Assembly (NCBI GenBank): GCA_030041215.1
Contig: JASHOH010000169.1
Span: 1-64,000, forward strand
Length of the DNA stretch: 64,000 nucleotides
DNA from: Candidatus Sulfotelmatobacter sp.
GTDB taxonomy: Bacteria > Acidobacteriota > Terriglobia > Terriglobales > Acidobacteriaceae
Direction of reading: 5' to 3'
The translations under genes and the position numbers were made by a program. Positions within the stretch are counted from its first letter, which is position 1. The number at the start of each line of letters is the position of its first letter. Shown one piece after another: positions 31,738-41,407 of this stretch. Under the pieces are notes generated by a model that was not told where the DNA came from, did no database searches, and saw nothing but the letters and a program-made list of their open reading frames with translations.

Positions 31738-32339
31738 TATTTGAACCAGTGGTAAGCGATGCTGACCTGCACGCCGTTAAATTCGTAATTCTCCACTCCG
31801 AGATTTGCATTTGAGATGTGCGACCAATGGACTCCGATGTCGAAGGCTTGCCGCGCTCTTGTGCGGTAATAGATTCCGCCGCCGCCCTTGGCCATGAAAT
31901 TGAAACTGGAAGTGTTCCCTGGAGGCAGATTTACCGGAGTGCTCACCGCTCCTCCGCTCAGCTCGATGTAAGGCGAAATGCGGTTCTTGCGCAGTGCGGA
32001 GTTCCACCGCAGAATGACCGGATCGAAACCGAAGCCGTGAGTGCGTTGGTTGCCGTAAGTCTCAAATACCGGCATCACGTCGCAGGCAAATTCAAGCCTT
32101 CCCCGCCGCCAGCCGTGACCAACCTCGTCTGTGAGCATTCGGCCGGCGAATATTCCAGCGGACCAGATTTGTGCTTCCGCGAAGGAGTTGGTGATTTCTT
32201 CCCCAGTTTCGCCAGCAACCCAAACGCCGAGGTCCCATTTGGCGTGTTCTGTTTCCGAGCCGCGAACCTGTGAGTAGGCCGGAGCTGAAATCAGCAGGAT
32301 AGTAAAGGCCAACACCCAGTGGAAGCCAGATGTTAGCAT
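31737..32339 (-). CDS. Acyloxyacyl hydrolase / PagL-like lipid A deacylase
   Basis: YIELSGGAVSTPVNLPPGNTSSFNFMAKGGGGIYYRTRARQAFDIGVHWSHISNANLG; small beta-barrel with PagL-like motif. Confidence 0.75.
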   Translation of the reverse strand: MLTSGFHWVLAFTILLISAPAYSQVRGSETEHAKWDLGVWVAGETGEEITNSFAEAQIWSAGIFAGRMLTDEVGHGWRRGRLEFACDVMPVFETYGNQRTHGFGFDPVILRWNSALRKNRISPYIELSGGAVSTPVNLPPGNTSSFNFMAKGGGGIYYRTRARQAFDIGVHWSHISNANLGVENYEFNGVQVSIAYHWFK

Positions 32340-32453
32340 TCCTGATTTTTCCTTGAAGAAGGATGACTCCCAACCATAATTTCGTGAGGCAATCTCTCAG
32401 TGTGCAGACAATCTAAATTGAATCGAGGCACTGCGGCGCTTGCTTCCATGGAT

Positions 32454-33413
32454 TTAGCGCTGAACGGAACTCCAATCCCCGACATCTCGAGCACGGAACC
32501 AGGGCTTATTGCCGTGCAAAATGTTAGCGCCGCCGCGAATAGGATTGAATATACAGCGAACCGTGTCGACCCAGAAGTGGCTGGTAGTATTACGCTCGAC
32601 CCTGCGGACGATAGCCTTATCCACCCAGTCTTCTGCCAGCTCCCAGCCCAAACCACCGACTGGTGTCATGACTAAATTGACCTTCCCGACACCCCAATAG
32701 CAGGTCTTGGTATCGCATGGAAATGTCCCGTTCGCATTCCAGGGCTGGCGGTCGTTAGAGCCATATTTTTCGACCGTCATTTCGCTGATGGGTCCGATGC
32801 TCCACTGCGTGCTATAAACCCCGTTCCATATAGTGGCCTTGACCCTGCTGACCCAATAGGCCTTGCTCTTGGAAAATTCGAGACTGCGGCTTTTGGGATC
32901 ATTTTGAATTTGAATATAGCCGGTAATTGCTCCCTGAATGGGATGGCCGACGTAGTTATACATAGGATTCTCGCCCGCGCTCCATCCAGCTTCCCACCAC
33001 CTCGAGAGTGACTGCTTGTAATCCCGCCAATAATGGTTAAAAGGTATACCGTTCTCCGAAACCACCCAACGAAAATCTGTGTGCACAACCCACGCCTGCT
33101 CAATCAAAAGAAATGTACCCGACTCCTTCAATGCCCGAGCCCAGTGAAAACCCTCCTTCAGGCCTTCGGAAGAACCGCCGGCATTATTAGCGTCGACTAG
33201 GCGTGAACCGGCAGGAAGCGCGCTTGAGTCTGGAGCCGACGGCAGCAGTTCGTCAGAAGACGATTCAGGAAATGCAATACCCGGTGAACTGCTGGAGACC
33301 TGTGAGGTCTGAAGTGGAACGCAGTCTAAGTCAGCATCGCAACGGAGAGACTGTGCGAAAACCCTTGCCGACAGCAGTAGCGCAAAGATGGCAAAGCCAA
33401 AGCGGAAGCGCAT
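32454..33413 (-). CDS. Hypothetical secreted protein (DUF3943-like)
   Basis: Signal peptide; YNYVGHPIQGAITGYIQIQNDPKSR...TPVGGLGWELAEDWVDK. Confidence 0.6.
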   Translation of the reverse strand: MRFRFGFAIFALLLSARVFAQSLRCDADLDCVPLQTSQVSSSSPGIAFPESSSDELLPSAPDSSALPAGSRLVDANNAGGSSEGLKEGFHWARALKESGTFLLIEQAWVVHTDFRWVVSENGIPFNHYWRDYKQSLSRWWEAGWSAGENPMYNYVGHPIQGAITGYIQIQNDPKSRSLEFSKSKAYWVSRVKATIWNGVYSTQWSIGPISEMTVEKYGSNDRQPWNANGTFPCDTKTCYWGVGKVNLVMTPVGGLGWELAEDWVDKAIVRRVERNTTSHFWVDTVRCIFNPIRGGANILHGNKPWFRARDVGDWSSVQR

Positions 33414-33583
33414 GGGCGTGGAAAGAAATCATACCATTGCTTACAACTGTTAGCATCCCACTCGGGAACGAGGCGCACGATCGATTCTCCAGTGCCTTGC
33501 CAGCAAACAGATCGGTCCATCATGCTGACAAAATGTGTTCCAACATCCCCGCGACCCGTTCACAAGATGCTAAAGTGCAACAT

Positions 33584-34219
33584 ATGGTTTGTCAGACCTG
33601 GGGAAAAATTTTGATCAGTGCTGGTAAAGGCCAATGTCGCCAAACTTTCATCAAAATCGTATTAGCAGCTTCCATTTTCTCGTTGTTAATAAGCGCCGCC
33701 ACCGCACAGAATCTCAGTGCCAACAATGTTTTTGTGGGATATTCCTTCATTGCGGATAATCTTTTTTCCGGCCAGCACGCCGATTTGAACGGATGGAATG
33801 TATCGGCGGAGAAGAAGTATTTGCCCTTCTTTGGCGTCGTCGGCGACTTGGCCGGGTTTTACGGATCCGCGGGCCCTCCGAGCAGCGCTTACTGCGCGTC
33901 CATTCCCGCGTCAAGATGTCTGGCTCATAGCACCGTAAGCCAATACAGCTTTCAGGTTGGCATCCGCGGATCGTATGCGACGTCGACCATCCGGCCGTTT
34001 GGCGAAGCATTGTTCGGCGAGATTCATACCACCGAAAGCGGGCTGGGAATATCGAACGTTAGTAACAATTTTTCCGCAATGCTAGGTACGGGAATCGACT
34101 GCCGCTTGACTCGTATGCTGGGATGCCGGTTGGTCGTCGACTACATTGTCACAGGCAACTTCACTATCGCGAGGCAGAATAGCATCCGTGCCTCCACGGG
34201 CCTGGTATTTCGTTTCTAA
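33584..34219 (+). CDS. Outer membrane beta-barrel-like protein, paralog 1
   Basis: NLSANNVFVGYSFIADNLFSGQHADLNGWNVSAEKKYLPFFGVVGDLAG...RASTGLVFRF. Confidence 0.7.
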   Translation: MVCQTWGKILISAGKGQCRQTFIKIVLAASIFSLLISAATAQNLSANNVFVGYSFIADNLFSGQHADLNGWNVSAEKKYLPFFGVVGDLAGFYGSAGPPSSAYCASIPASRCLAHSTVSQYSFQVGIRGSYATSTIRPFGEALFGEIHTTESGLGISNVSNNFSAMLGTGIDCRLTRMLGCRLVVDYIVTGNFTIARQNSIRASTGLVFRF

Positions 34220-34221
34220 GT

Positions 34222-34815
34222 ATGCAATGCAGAGGGCCGAGTGGCTTACTGAGAAATTCAGCTCTCGAAATCATCTTCTCGTGTTTGCTGGCTACGATGG
34301 GCGCCGCGCAAAGCCTCAACTCAAACAATGTTTTTGCTGGATACTCTTTCACGGAAGCCAACGTTTTTTCTGGTCAGCATCCAAAGCTCAACGGCTGGAA
34401 TGCGTCGCTCGAGAAACGATATTTTCCCTCCTTCGGCATCGTGCTGGATTTAAGCGGCCATTACGGGTCCACTGGCATCCTTAAGCCGGCCTGCACGACG
34501 ACCTTGCCATCCGGATGTCTGGTTAATAGCAGCGTGAATGAGTACCTATTTCAATTTGGGGTTCGGGCAGGCTATGCGGGCCGCAGATTCAGGCCGTTTG
34601 GCGAGATTCTTTTCGGCGCCGCAGTAATCGGTCAGAACGGCCCGGGGGTGACGGATCGCTGGAGTGTTCTTGCCGAAACGCTTGGCGGCGGCATTGACGT
34701 TCGCATACGCCGGCGGCTGGCATGGCGGCTCGATGCCGGCATGGTTCAGAGCGGTGCTTTTGTGGCGCAGAGTCGCAGTCTGCGGGCCTCCAGCGGGCTG
34801 GTGGTCCACTTCTAA
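34222..34815 (+). CDS. Outer membrane beta-barrel-like protein, paralog 2
   Basis: SLNSNNVFAGYSFTEANVFSGQHPKLNGWNASLEKRYFPSFGIVLDLSG...RASSGLVVHF; same architecture as the preceding ORF. Confidence 0.7.
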   Translation: MQCRGPSGLLRNSALEIIFSCLLATMGAAQSLNSNNVFAGYSFTEANVFSGQHPKLNGWNASLEKRYFPSFGIVLDLSGHYGSTGILKPACTTTLPSGCLVNSSVNEYLFQFGVRAGYAGRRFRPFGEILFGAAVIGQNGPGVTDRWSVLAETLGGGIDVRIRRRLAWRLDAGMVQSGAFVAQSRSLRASSGLVVHF

Positions 34816-34904
34816 ATCTTGGACATCCTGCCATTTAGGTGGCCACAAAAAAGTTCATCGACTTTGGCCACCCTTGCCTTTACAATATTCCCTAGCATCA
34901 CCCG

Positions 34905-35858
34905 ATGCGCACAGGCTCTATCCGGCAAGCCGGAGGGGCACTGGAGGACAACATGAGTCTCACCCCGCTCGGCGGTCGTCCGCATGACGATCTCCGCCAG
35001 AAGGTAACTGTAGCTTCCCTGCGCGAATACAAACTCCGTCACGAACCCATCACCTGTTTAACCGCTTACGATTACCCCTCGGCGCGTCTCGTCGATGAAG
35101 CCGGAATTGAGATGATCCTGGTTGGTGACTCGCTCGCCCAGGCCGTGCTCGGTTACGAAAACACGCTCTCCGTCACGGTCGACGAGATGCTGCATCACGT
35201 CAAAGCCGTCCGCCGCGGCGTAAAGCATGCACTTCTACTCGCCGACATGCCTTTCGGCTCGTACCATCTTGACGCTGAAACCGCTCTGCGCAACGCGACC
35301 CGTTTCGTGAAGGAAGGCGGCGCGGAGGTGGTCAAGATCGAGGGCGGCGAGAAACGCGCCGACCTGATTCGCCGCATCATCGACGCCGAAATTCCAGTTT
35401 GCGGCCACATCGGACTCACTCCTCAATCCGTAAATGTAATGGGCGGCTACAAAGTGCAAGGCAAAAGCCTGAGCGGCATCGAGCAGCTCATGCGTGATGC
35501 CGTCGCGCTCGACCGCGCCGGTGTCTGCTGCCTTGTGCTCGAAGGCATTCCGCGGGAAGTTGCGGCGATGATCACTGCGGAGGTTTCTACGCCGACCATC
35601 GGCATCGGCGCGGGCCCCGACTGCGACGGCCAGGTGCTGGTGTTCCACGACATTTTGAATCTGACGTTTGCACCGGCCGCAAAATTCGTGCGGCGCTATG
35701 GCGACGCGGCCGAGCTCATCACCAAAGCCGTACAGAACTTCCGCGCGGACGTAAAGTCGCAGCAGTATCCGCGGGATGAAGAGTCCTATCATCTTCCGAG
35801 GGAAACAAAAGCAGGGCTGGATACGGTGCTGGCGCGAAAGCGAGCCATGCGAGGATAG
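34905..35858 (+). CDS. panB: 3-methyl-2-oxobutanoate hydroxymethyltransferase
   Basis: ITCLTAYDYPSARLVDEAGIEMILVGDSLAQAVLGYENTLSVTVDEM...CGHIGLTPQSVN...GYKVQGK. Confidence 0.97.
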   Translation: MRTGSIRQAGGALEDNMSLTPLGGRPHDDLRQKVTVASLREYKLRHEPITCLTAYDYPSARLVDEAGIEMILVGDSLAQAVLGYENTLSVTVDEMLHHVKAVRRGVKHALLLADMPFGSYHLDAETALRNATRFVKEGGAEVVKIEGGEKRADLIRRIIDAEIPVCGHIGLTPQSVNVMGGYKVQGKSLSGIEQLMRDAVALDRAGVCCLVLEGIPREVAAMITAEVSTPTIGIGAGPDCDGQVLVFHDILNLTFAPAAKFVRRYGDAAELITKAVQNFRADVKSQQYPRDEESYHLPRETKAGLDTVLARKRAMRG

Positions 35859-36071
35859 ACAATCTGCGCCAAGCGCTGAAAAGGAAACCATTGCACAAAA
35901 GATTTGTTTTTCTTTGCGTTCTTCGCGAGACCTTTGCGTCCTTTGCGTTTTAAGATTTTCGCTGTTTACTCGAAAAATAAAACCGCCTTACTCCAAAGAG
36001 TGATCGCTGACAGTACTCGCTACCAACCGACGGGATTACAGTGCTAGGCTATCTTTAGGAGGCTGTTCCTT

Positions 36072-36278
36072 ATGATTTACCTCCCGGCGTTTTTCTTCCC
36101 AATCTTCGGCTTCGGCTTTGTGATGTACTTCCTGCCTTCCATCATTGCCATCGCACGCAGCAAGCGGGACATTGCCGGTATCGTTCTGCTGAATTTTTTC
36201 CTCGGCTGGACCATGATCGGCTGGGTGGTCGCGCTGGTTTGGGCGGTGAAAACCGACGTGCCCGTGGTTGCGCGGTGA
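36072..36278 (+). CDS. Superinfection immunity (Imm) family small membrane protein
   Basis: MIYLPAFFFPIFGFGFVMYFLPSIIAIARSKRDIAGIVLLNFFLGWTMIGWVVALVWAVK. Confidence 0.8.
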   Translation: MIYLPAFFFPIFGFGFVMYFLPSIIAIARSKRDIAGIVLLNFFLGWTMIGWVVALVWAVKTDVPVVAR

Positions 36279-36739
36279 GATTGTTTCTCTCCTGGGCTGA
36301 AGCGAGGATTCCCACACGAGCACTTGGCGTTTTCTTATTCACCATCTTCGCGGCGTGCTCGCGCCAGAGTGCTACGCCGCCTGACAGCACCGCGCTTTTA
36401 CGCACAATCTCGCCCGCTGATCCGGCAAAGTACGCAGGCTCACATGAGGCAAAGCACTGGGCGAACCCTTATCTCGTGATTCGTCCTGAAGCCGTGGCCC
36501 TGCTCACCTCAGTCAAGCCCAACGAAGAACAAATCCTGAAGCCGGAGCAGGTCTTGAACACCTTGGCGCAGTTGCCCACATCGGCATGGCCTTATGGCCG
36601 AGTGGTGGCGATTCTTCTTGATGAGAAGCCGGCATCCTCCGAAGCAGACAAAATAGCCATTCGGCGCAACCGGGGTATTGTCGAAGCAGATTTGCGAAGC
36701 GCAGCAGTAGAAATCTACTCTGTAGGCGGGTTGCAATAA
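36275..36739 (+). CDS. Hypothetical lipoprotein
   Basis: GTG at 36275 overlaps the previous stop (GTGA); LFTIFAACSRQ lipobox. Confidence 0.5.
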   Translation: MRLFLSWAEARIPTRALGVFLFTIFAACSRQSATPPDSTALLRTISPADPAKYAGSHEAKHWANPYLVIRPEAVALLTSVKPNEEQILKPEQVLNTLAQLPTSAWPYGRVVAILLDEKPASSEADKIAIRRNRGIVEADLRSAAVEIYSVGGLQ

Positions 36740-36753
36740 ATAGTCGCAATCGA

Positions 36754-37593
36754 ATGAAAATCTGCAGGTCAATTGAAGAAATGCGCGCTGCCTGCCGTGC
36801 TCTGCGCAAAGCGGGTAAGCGGCTGGGGTTCGTCCCAACGATGGGGGCGCTTCATGACGGCCACTTCTCTCTTGTACGAGCAGCTAGAAATTCGTGCGAG
36901 GGTGTAGCCGTATCGATTTTCGTCAATCCCACCCAGTTTGGACCCAACGAGGACTTGGCCAAGTATCCACGCACCTTCGATCGCGACCGGGAGATGCTGA
37001 AGAAGGAAGGCATCAATTTGCTGTTTGCTCCGTCGGCCGAGGAAATGTATCCGCCCGGTGGCGTGACATGGGTCACCGTCGAAGGATTGAGCGAAAAACT
37101 CGATGGACGCTCCCGTCCCGGCCATTTTCGTGGCGTCACGACCATCATCGCCAAGCTGTTTCACATAATTGAACCGGATGTCGCGTTCTTCGGCCAGAAA
37201 GACGCCGCCCAGCTCGCCGTGATTCGTCAAATGGCACGCAATTTAAACTTCGCCGTCGAAATTGTTGCCTGCCCGATTGTGCGCGAGCCGGATGGCCTAG
37301 CCATGAGCTCGCGAAATCGTTACCTCGATCCCGCGCAAAGAAAGCAGGCATTGATATTGCATCGTTCGCTCACGCGCGTAAAGGCGTTGTGGGAGGCCGG
37401 CGAGCGAGACGCCGCAAGGTTGGCCGCAGCAGGAAAGGAGGAAATACAAAAAGAATCCGCCGTGCGCCTCGATTACTTTGAAATCGTAAATCCCGACACA
37501 CTCGATGCGATTTCAACTGCGTCAGACGGCGCACTCGTCGCCGTCGCCGCATTCGTTGGATCGACACGCCTCATCGATAACATCCTGCTCTAA
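36754..37593 (+). CDS. panC: Pantothenate synthetase
   Basis: GFVPTMGALHDGHFSLVRAAR...VSIFVNPTQFGPNEDLAKYPRTFDRD...FFGQKDAAQLAVIRQMARNLN. Confidence 0.98.
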   Translation: MKICRSIEEMRAACRALRKAGKRLGFVPTMGALHDGHFSLVRAARNSCEGVAVSIFVNPTQFGPNEDLAKYPRTFDRDREMLKKEGINLLFAPSAEEMYPPGGVTWVTVEGLSEKLDGRSRPGHFRGVTTIIAKLFHIIEPDVAFFGQKDAAQLAVIRQMARNLNFAVEIVACPIVREPDGLAMSSRNRYLDPAQRKQALILHRSLTRVKALWEAGERDAARLAAAGKEEIQKESAVRLDYFEIVNPDTLDAISTASDGALVAVAAFVGSTRLIDNILL

Positions 37594-37628
37594 TCAACGT
37601 AGCTCTGGCGCTCCTTGCGACCCACTTC

Positions 37629-38429
37629 CTAGGGAAGAGTCACGGAAGCAGGCGTCGCAGAGGATGTAGTTGAATAGTTGTTGCCCGGCATCAGGCGCTC
37701 ACGAACCATCTCTTCAATCTGCGACCACAGGCGCGGATCGCATTCGCTCTGCACGTGTCCCCGAGTGAAAACCCAATCCGCCCACGAGGCGTTCGGGCAC
37801 TCGATAGGATTCTTCTTATAATCGGTCAAATAATTGCCAATGATGCGCGTTTTCGCCGGATCGGCCGCCGTAATCTCGGGTTCGCCACGGAGAATTCCAT
37901 GCGGTTGATAAAAGTTCACCGCGGCTGCCACATTGTCAGGGATGACGGAATCCTTCTGCCACATCTTAGCAATGCTGTCGATTTGCACCGTCAGCATCAC
38001 CGGAACTCCCTGCCGCCGCAGTTCGCGGGCAAGCAGGACTGCCGCAGCGCCTCCCCAACTGTGCCCAAACAAAATGATACGGGCGCGCGCTTTTTCCTCG
38101 GACGAAAGAACGCCGTCGCCGTCGCTATCGAGCAGGCGAAGAATCTCAGCATAGGCCTGCTTTCGCCGCCGGTTCTCGAAAACTTTGACGTACGTTCCTT
38201 GCGGAAGCGCGCGCCGAATTCGCTCGGCAAACTGGACCGATCCATGGTGGCGGTTGTTGTGGGCCACGAAACCTCCCACAAATCCAATCACAATCGTGCT
38301 AGTGGAGGTTGCAGTTTCAACGTGGACGGATTCGCCATCCGCGGCATTCGCGACGTAAGGAAGGGTCAGAGTGATAAAGATCAAGACGCCAACTGCGCAG
38401 CGAGATAGAGCAGGCGCAAGCACGATCAT
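37629..38429 (-). CDS. Secreted alpha/beta-hydrolase-like protein
   Basis: Signal peptide; ILFGHSWGGAAAVLLARELRRQGVPV (GxSxG). Confidence 0.65.
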   Translation of the reverse strand: MIVLAPALSRCAVGVLIFITLTLPYVANAADGESVHVETATSTSTIVIGFVGGFVAHNNRHHGSVQFAERIRRALPQGTYVKVFENRRRKQAYAEILRLLDSDGDGVLSSEEKARARIILFGHSWGGAAAVLLARELRRQGVPVMLTVQIDSIAKMWQKDSVIPDNVAAAVNFYQPHGILRGEPEITAADPAKTRIIGNYLTDYKKNPIECPNASWADWVFTRGHVQSECDPRLWSQIEEMVRERLMPGNNYSTTSSATPASVTLP

Positions 38430-38562
38430 TCCTGCTAATTGGGATGATTTACCACCGCATCAGGATGCCGCAAAATTATTTCCGGCGCGACATCCCACCA
38501 AAAGCCCTTAGCGGAGCGGCATTTGCCCCGTTCGCCAGTCTACACCCGTTGTCAAGCAGGGA

Positions 38563-39201
38563 TCAGCTGATTGCCCGCAGTTTCCCACCCGAGACGAATG
38601 GGTTTCCCTCCAGAACAAACCGCAACGGCTCTTCGGCAGCTTTTGTGATCCCAATCCGCGGAGTAACAACAATCGGCCCGGCACGAAACCCATCCTTCGC
38701 AATCCGAAGACTGGAGCTTTTGCTGATAAGATCGCAACCGTTGTCCCGCGCTCGCGTGATGCCAAATGCCTGCGCCAAACGCCCTGGACCACTGGTGAGT
38801 TTCCTTAAGTCTCTCGCTCCGGCCCGCGCGATGCCTCGATTCCGCGCCATATACTCGATTCCCTGTAACGGTTCCAGCGCCCGGATTAACACGCCTCCCC
38901 CGTTGCCCTCACACGACACGTTCAGACAGTAATGATTGCCGTAAATGAAATAAACATACGCGTGGCCGGGTGGGCCGAACAGAACCGAAGTGCGGGCAGT
39001 ATTTCCCGCTGCCGCGTGCGCCGCAGGATCGTCCTCGCCCAGATATGCCTCAGTTTCAACGATCCGCCCGGTGAGGAATTCCGTGTTGGTGCGCCGCACC
39101 AGCACTTTGCCCAGCAACTCGCGGGCAACCCGTTGTGGACGACGGGAGAAAAAGGCGCGATCAAGTGCCCGAAGGCCCGCAACTCGGCTAGAAGCCATCA
39201 C
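38563..39201 (-). CDS. 3-methyladenine DNA glycosylase (AAG/MPG family)
   Basis: ARELLGKVLVRR...GRIVETEAYLGEDDPAAHAAAGNTARTSVLFGPPGHAYVYFIYGNHYCLNVSCE. Confidence 0.95.
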   Translation of the reverse strand: MMASSRVAGLRALDRAFFSRRPQRVARELLGKVLVRRTNTEFLTGRIVETEAYLGEDDPAAHAAAGNTARTSVLFGPPGHAYVYFIYGNHYCLNVSCEGNGGGVLIRALEPLQGIEYMARNRGIARAGARDLRKLTSGPGRLAQAFGITRARDNGCDLISKSSSLRIAKDGFRAGPIVVTPRIGITKAAEEPLRFVLEGNPFVSGGKLRAIS

Positions 39202-39228
39202 TCAAATGGAGTGAACATCCTCGGCCCT

Positions 39229-39705
39229 TCACGCCGCCCCTTTCACCGACTCTTTCAAATATGCCAGCACTTCCAGCGCGTGGCCTTCCGGCTTGACCTT
39301 GGGGAAGATGTGCTGAATTCTGCCGTCCGGCCCAATGACGAACGTTGTCCGCACAATCCCCATCACTTTCTTGCCGTACATGTTCTTTTCCTGCAGAACG
39401 CCGAACGCGTCCGCAACTTTCTTATCGGCGTCGGCCAACAATGAAAACGGCAGCTTGTATTTGTCCTGAAATTTCTTCTGTGCCTGCGGTGTATCGGGCG
39501 AGATGCCGAGTAACACCGCGCCGGTTTTCTGCATCTTTTTGTATGTATCCCGAAACTCGCAGGCCTCGATGGTGCATCCCGGAGTATCCGCGCGCGGATA
39601 GAAATACAGCACAACCTGTTTGCCCCGAAGATCCTTCAGCGAGATCTCCTTCCCGTTCTCGTCCTGCAAAGTGAACTCGGGAGCTTTATCATTGATATTG
39701 AGCAT
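39229..39705 (-). CDS. bcp: Thioredoxin-dependent peroxiredoxin (Bcp/PrxQ)
   Basis: LNINDKAPEFTLQDENGKEISLKDLRGKQVVLYFYPRADTPGCTIEACEFRD. Confidence 0.95.
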   Translation of the reverse strand: MLNINDKAPEFTLQDENGKEISLKDLRGKQVVLYFYPRADTPGCTIEACEFRDTYKKMQKTGAVLLGISPDTPQAQKKFQDKYKLPFSLLADADKKVADAFGVLQEKNMYGKKVMGIVRTTFVIGPDGRIQHIFPKVKPEGHALEVLAYLKESVKGAA

Positions 39706-39814
39706 GAGCGCCTCTCTTCCACAAAAGCGGTGTTTGGCAGGGCCTTCCTGGCCTTACCCTGTGATACCCCGTATTAAGGGTCTTTTGCCGGGTTCTCGTC
39801 GTACAGCAAGAACC

Positions 39815-41254
39815 ATGTCCAACAAGCTCTTATACCGCAGATCAGGCCTGCCAGTCATTATCGCCCTGCTCGTTTTCGCAATCGGGCTGCCCGGCTTTGC
39901 CCAAATGCCGCAGCTCAAACGTCCACATGACGAAACCGAAGAGAAGCCGCCCATACCCAAGAAAGTCAAAAAAGTAAAAGGTCCTCGCGCCCTGGCACTC
40001 CTTCAGACCGCAAGCTCTGGAAAGACGACCCTTATTCCGGTTGCAATCCTAGTCGAGGGCAAATTTTACGACGCCAGCGTGTATAAGGCTGAACCGGTGC
40101 CCATGGCGTTGGAATCCGGCACCATATACGAAGTCGAACGCGGCGGAAGCTCTGAAGGCCTGTTCACAGTAAACCTGGCGCTGCATAGCAAAGCGCCCGG
40201 AAGCGCTCATCCTTGGGTTGGAACGGGATCTTTTGTCGCCAACGGCACTGAAACCGCCAGGAACACGCGCAAAGCCGAAGATGTTCCCAGAGGAATGGAT
40301 AACACTGGCGACGCGCCACCACGTTTAATGAGAGCCACAGCTTCTTCCTCTTCAGCTCCAGCCGCGAATCCCACCGGTTCCGATAAGAACGCACCGCCCT
40401 CTACATCGCCTGACAAGTCCTCGGCAGGTTCCGCTGGTCCCAGTGCCGCGCCATCTGCCTCCTCCACTCAGGCGGAGCAAGCTCAGGCATCTTCCGCCAA
40501 ACCGAGCGGTCAACCGCAGGAATCCTCCAACTATTACCGCCCGACGCTGCGCCGCGGCAAGCCCACGAGTCAGGCCCCACCCCAAGAGGAAGAGGAGCCG
40601 CAGGCGTCGAAGCCTGAGTCGAAAGGAAAAGCCGCAAATGCAGACGCGAGCCCGCCTCAGCTCGTTCCAGCAATCTCCGACGAAGGAGGTCCCGATCCGC
40701 GCTCCTATAAATTTTTCTGGAAGCCCGGCGAAGAAGAAGAGCGCCGCAATCAGATGCAGGCCCTCGCGACCAACGAAGTCAAGGCCTACGTAGCCGCACT
40801 CGAGAAAAATCGCATTGGCGCGCAACCTGCGGCAGCAAAAAAGCCCGCGCCCCGCAAATCCGTGCCAAAACCTGTGCAGCCCGAATTCGAAAACATACAT
40901 TTTCAGGGATTCGATGTCTGGAACAACAACCAGCCTGTGATGGTCTTCACCGCCGAGGCGCACATACCGGCAGCCTCCGCCTTGAATAACCCGCCCGAAA
41001 CGTACAATGTCACTCTGGTCGCACACCCTGACATCTATGGCGATCTGCGCAAGCTCTATTCAGGAGTCACCGACCGCTTTCACCTCGACGTGACACCGCG
41101 GCTCGAACTGATCGATGTAGTCGATGCCGATGGCGACGGGCGCGGAGAGTTGCTGTTCAAGGAGACGACAGATGCGGGCAGCGGCTACATAATTTATCGC
41201 GCGACTGCCGACAAATTATGGAAATTGTTCGACAGCCTGGGCGGCGGCGCTTAA
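39815..41254 (+). CDS. Hypothetical secreted protein with low-complexity Ser/Pro/Ala linker
   Basis: ATG 39815, signal-like N-terminus; C-terminal DVVDADGDGRGELLFKETTDAGSGYIIYRATADKLWKLFDSLGG. Confidence 0.65.
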   Translation: MSNKLLYRRSGLPVIIALLVFAIGLPGFAQMPQLKRPHDETEEKPPIPKKVKKVKGPRALALLQTASSGKTTLIPVAILVEGKFYDASVYKAEPVPMALESGTIYEVERGGSSEGLFTVNLALHSKAPGSAHPWVGTGSFVANGTETARNTRKAEDVPRGMDNTGDAPPRLMRATASSSSAPAANPTGSDKNAPPSTSPDKSSAGSAGPSAAPSASSTQAEQAQASSAKPSGQPQESSNYYRPTLRRGKPTSQAPPQEEEEPQASKPESKGKAANADASPPQLVPAISDEGGPDPRSYKFFWKPGEEEERRNQMQALATNEVKAYVAALEKNRIGAQPAAAKKPAPRKSVPKPVQPEFENIHFQGFDVWNNNQPVMVFTAEAHIPAASALNNPPETYNVTLVAHPDIYGDLRKLYSGVTDRFHLDVTPRLELIDVVDADGDGRGELLFKETTDAGSGYIIYRATADKLWKLFDSLGGGA

Positions 41255-41407
41255 AGGGCCATGTAGGGGCAGCCGCCTTAGCCTGCCCTGAGCGACCCCG
41301 AACGCAGAGAGGGGGAGTCGAACGGGGCTGTCCAGTCGAGCGAAGCTCGACAAAAAGACCGGACGGAAATAGAGTGTTGCCCCGTCTGAGCAGTACCCGG
41401 TTAGCGG

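Noticed and set aside
39620-39814. N-terminal 65 residues of the 39620..41254 ORF
   Set aside because: Overlaps bcp on the opposite strand; a signal-peptide start at 39815 is more plausible.
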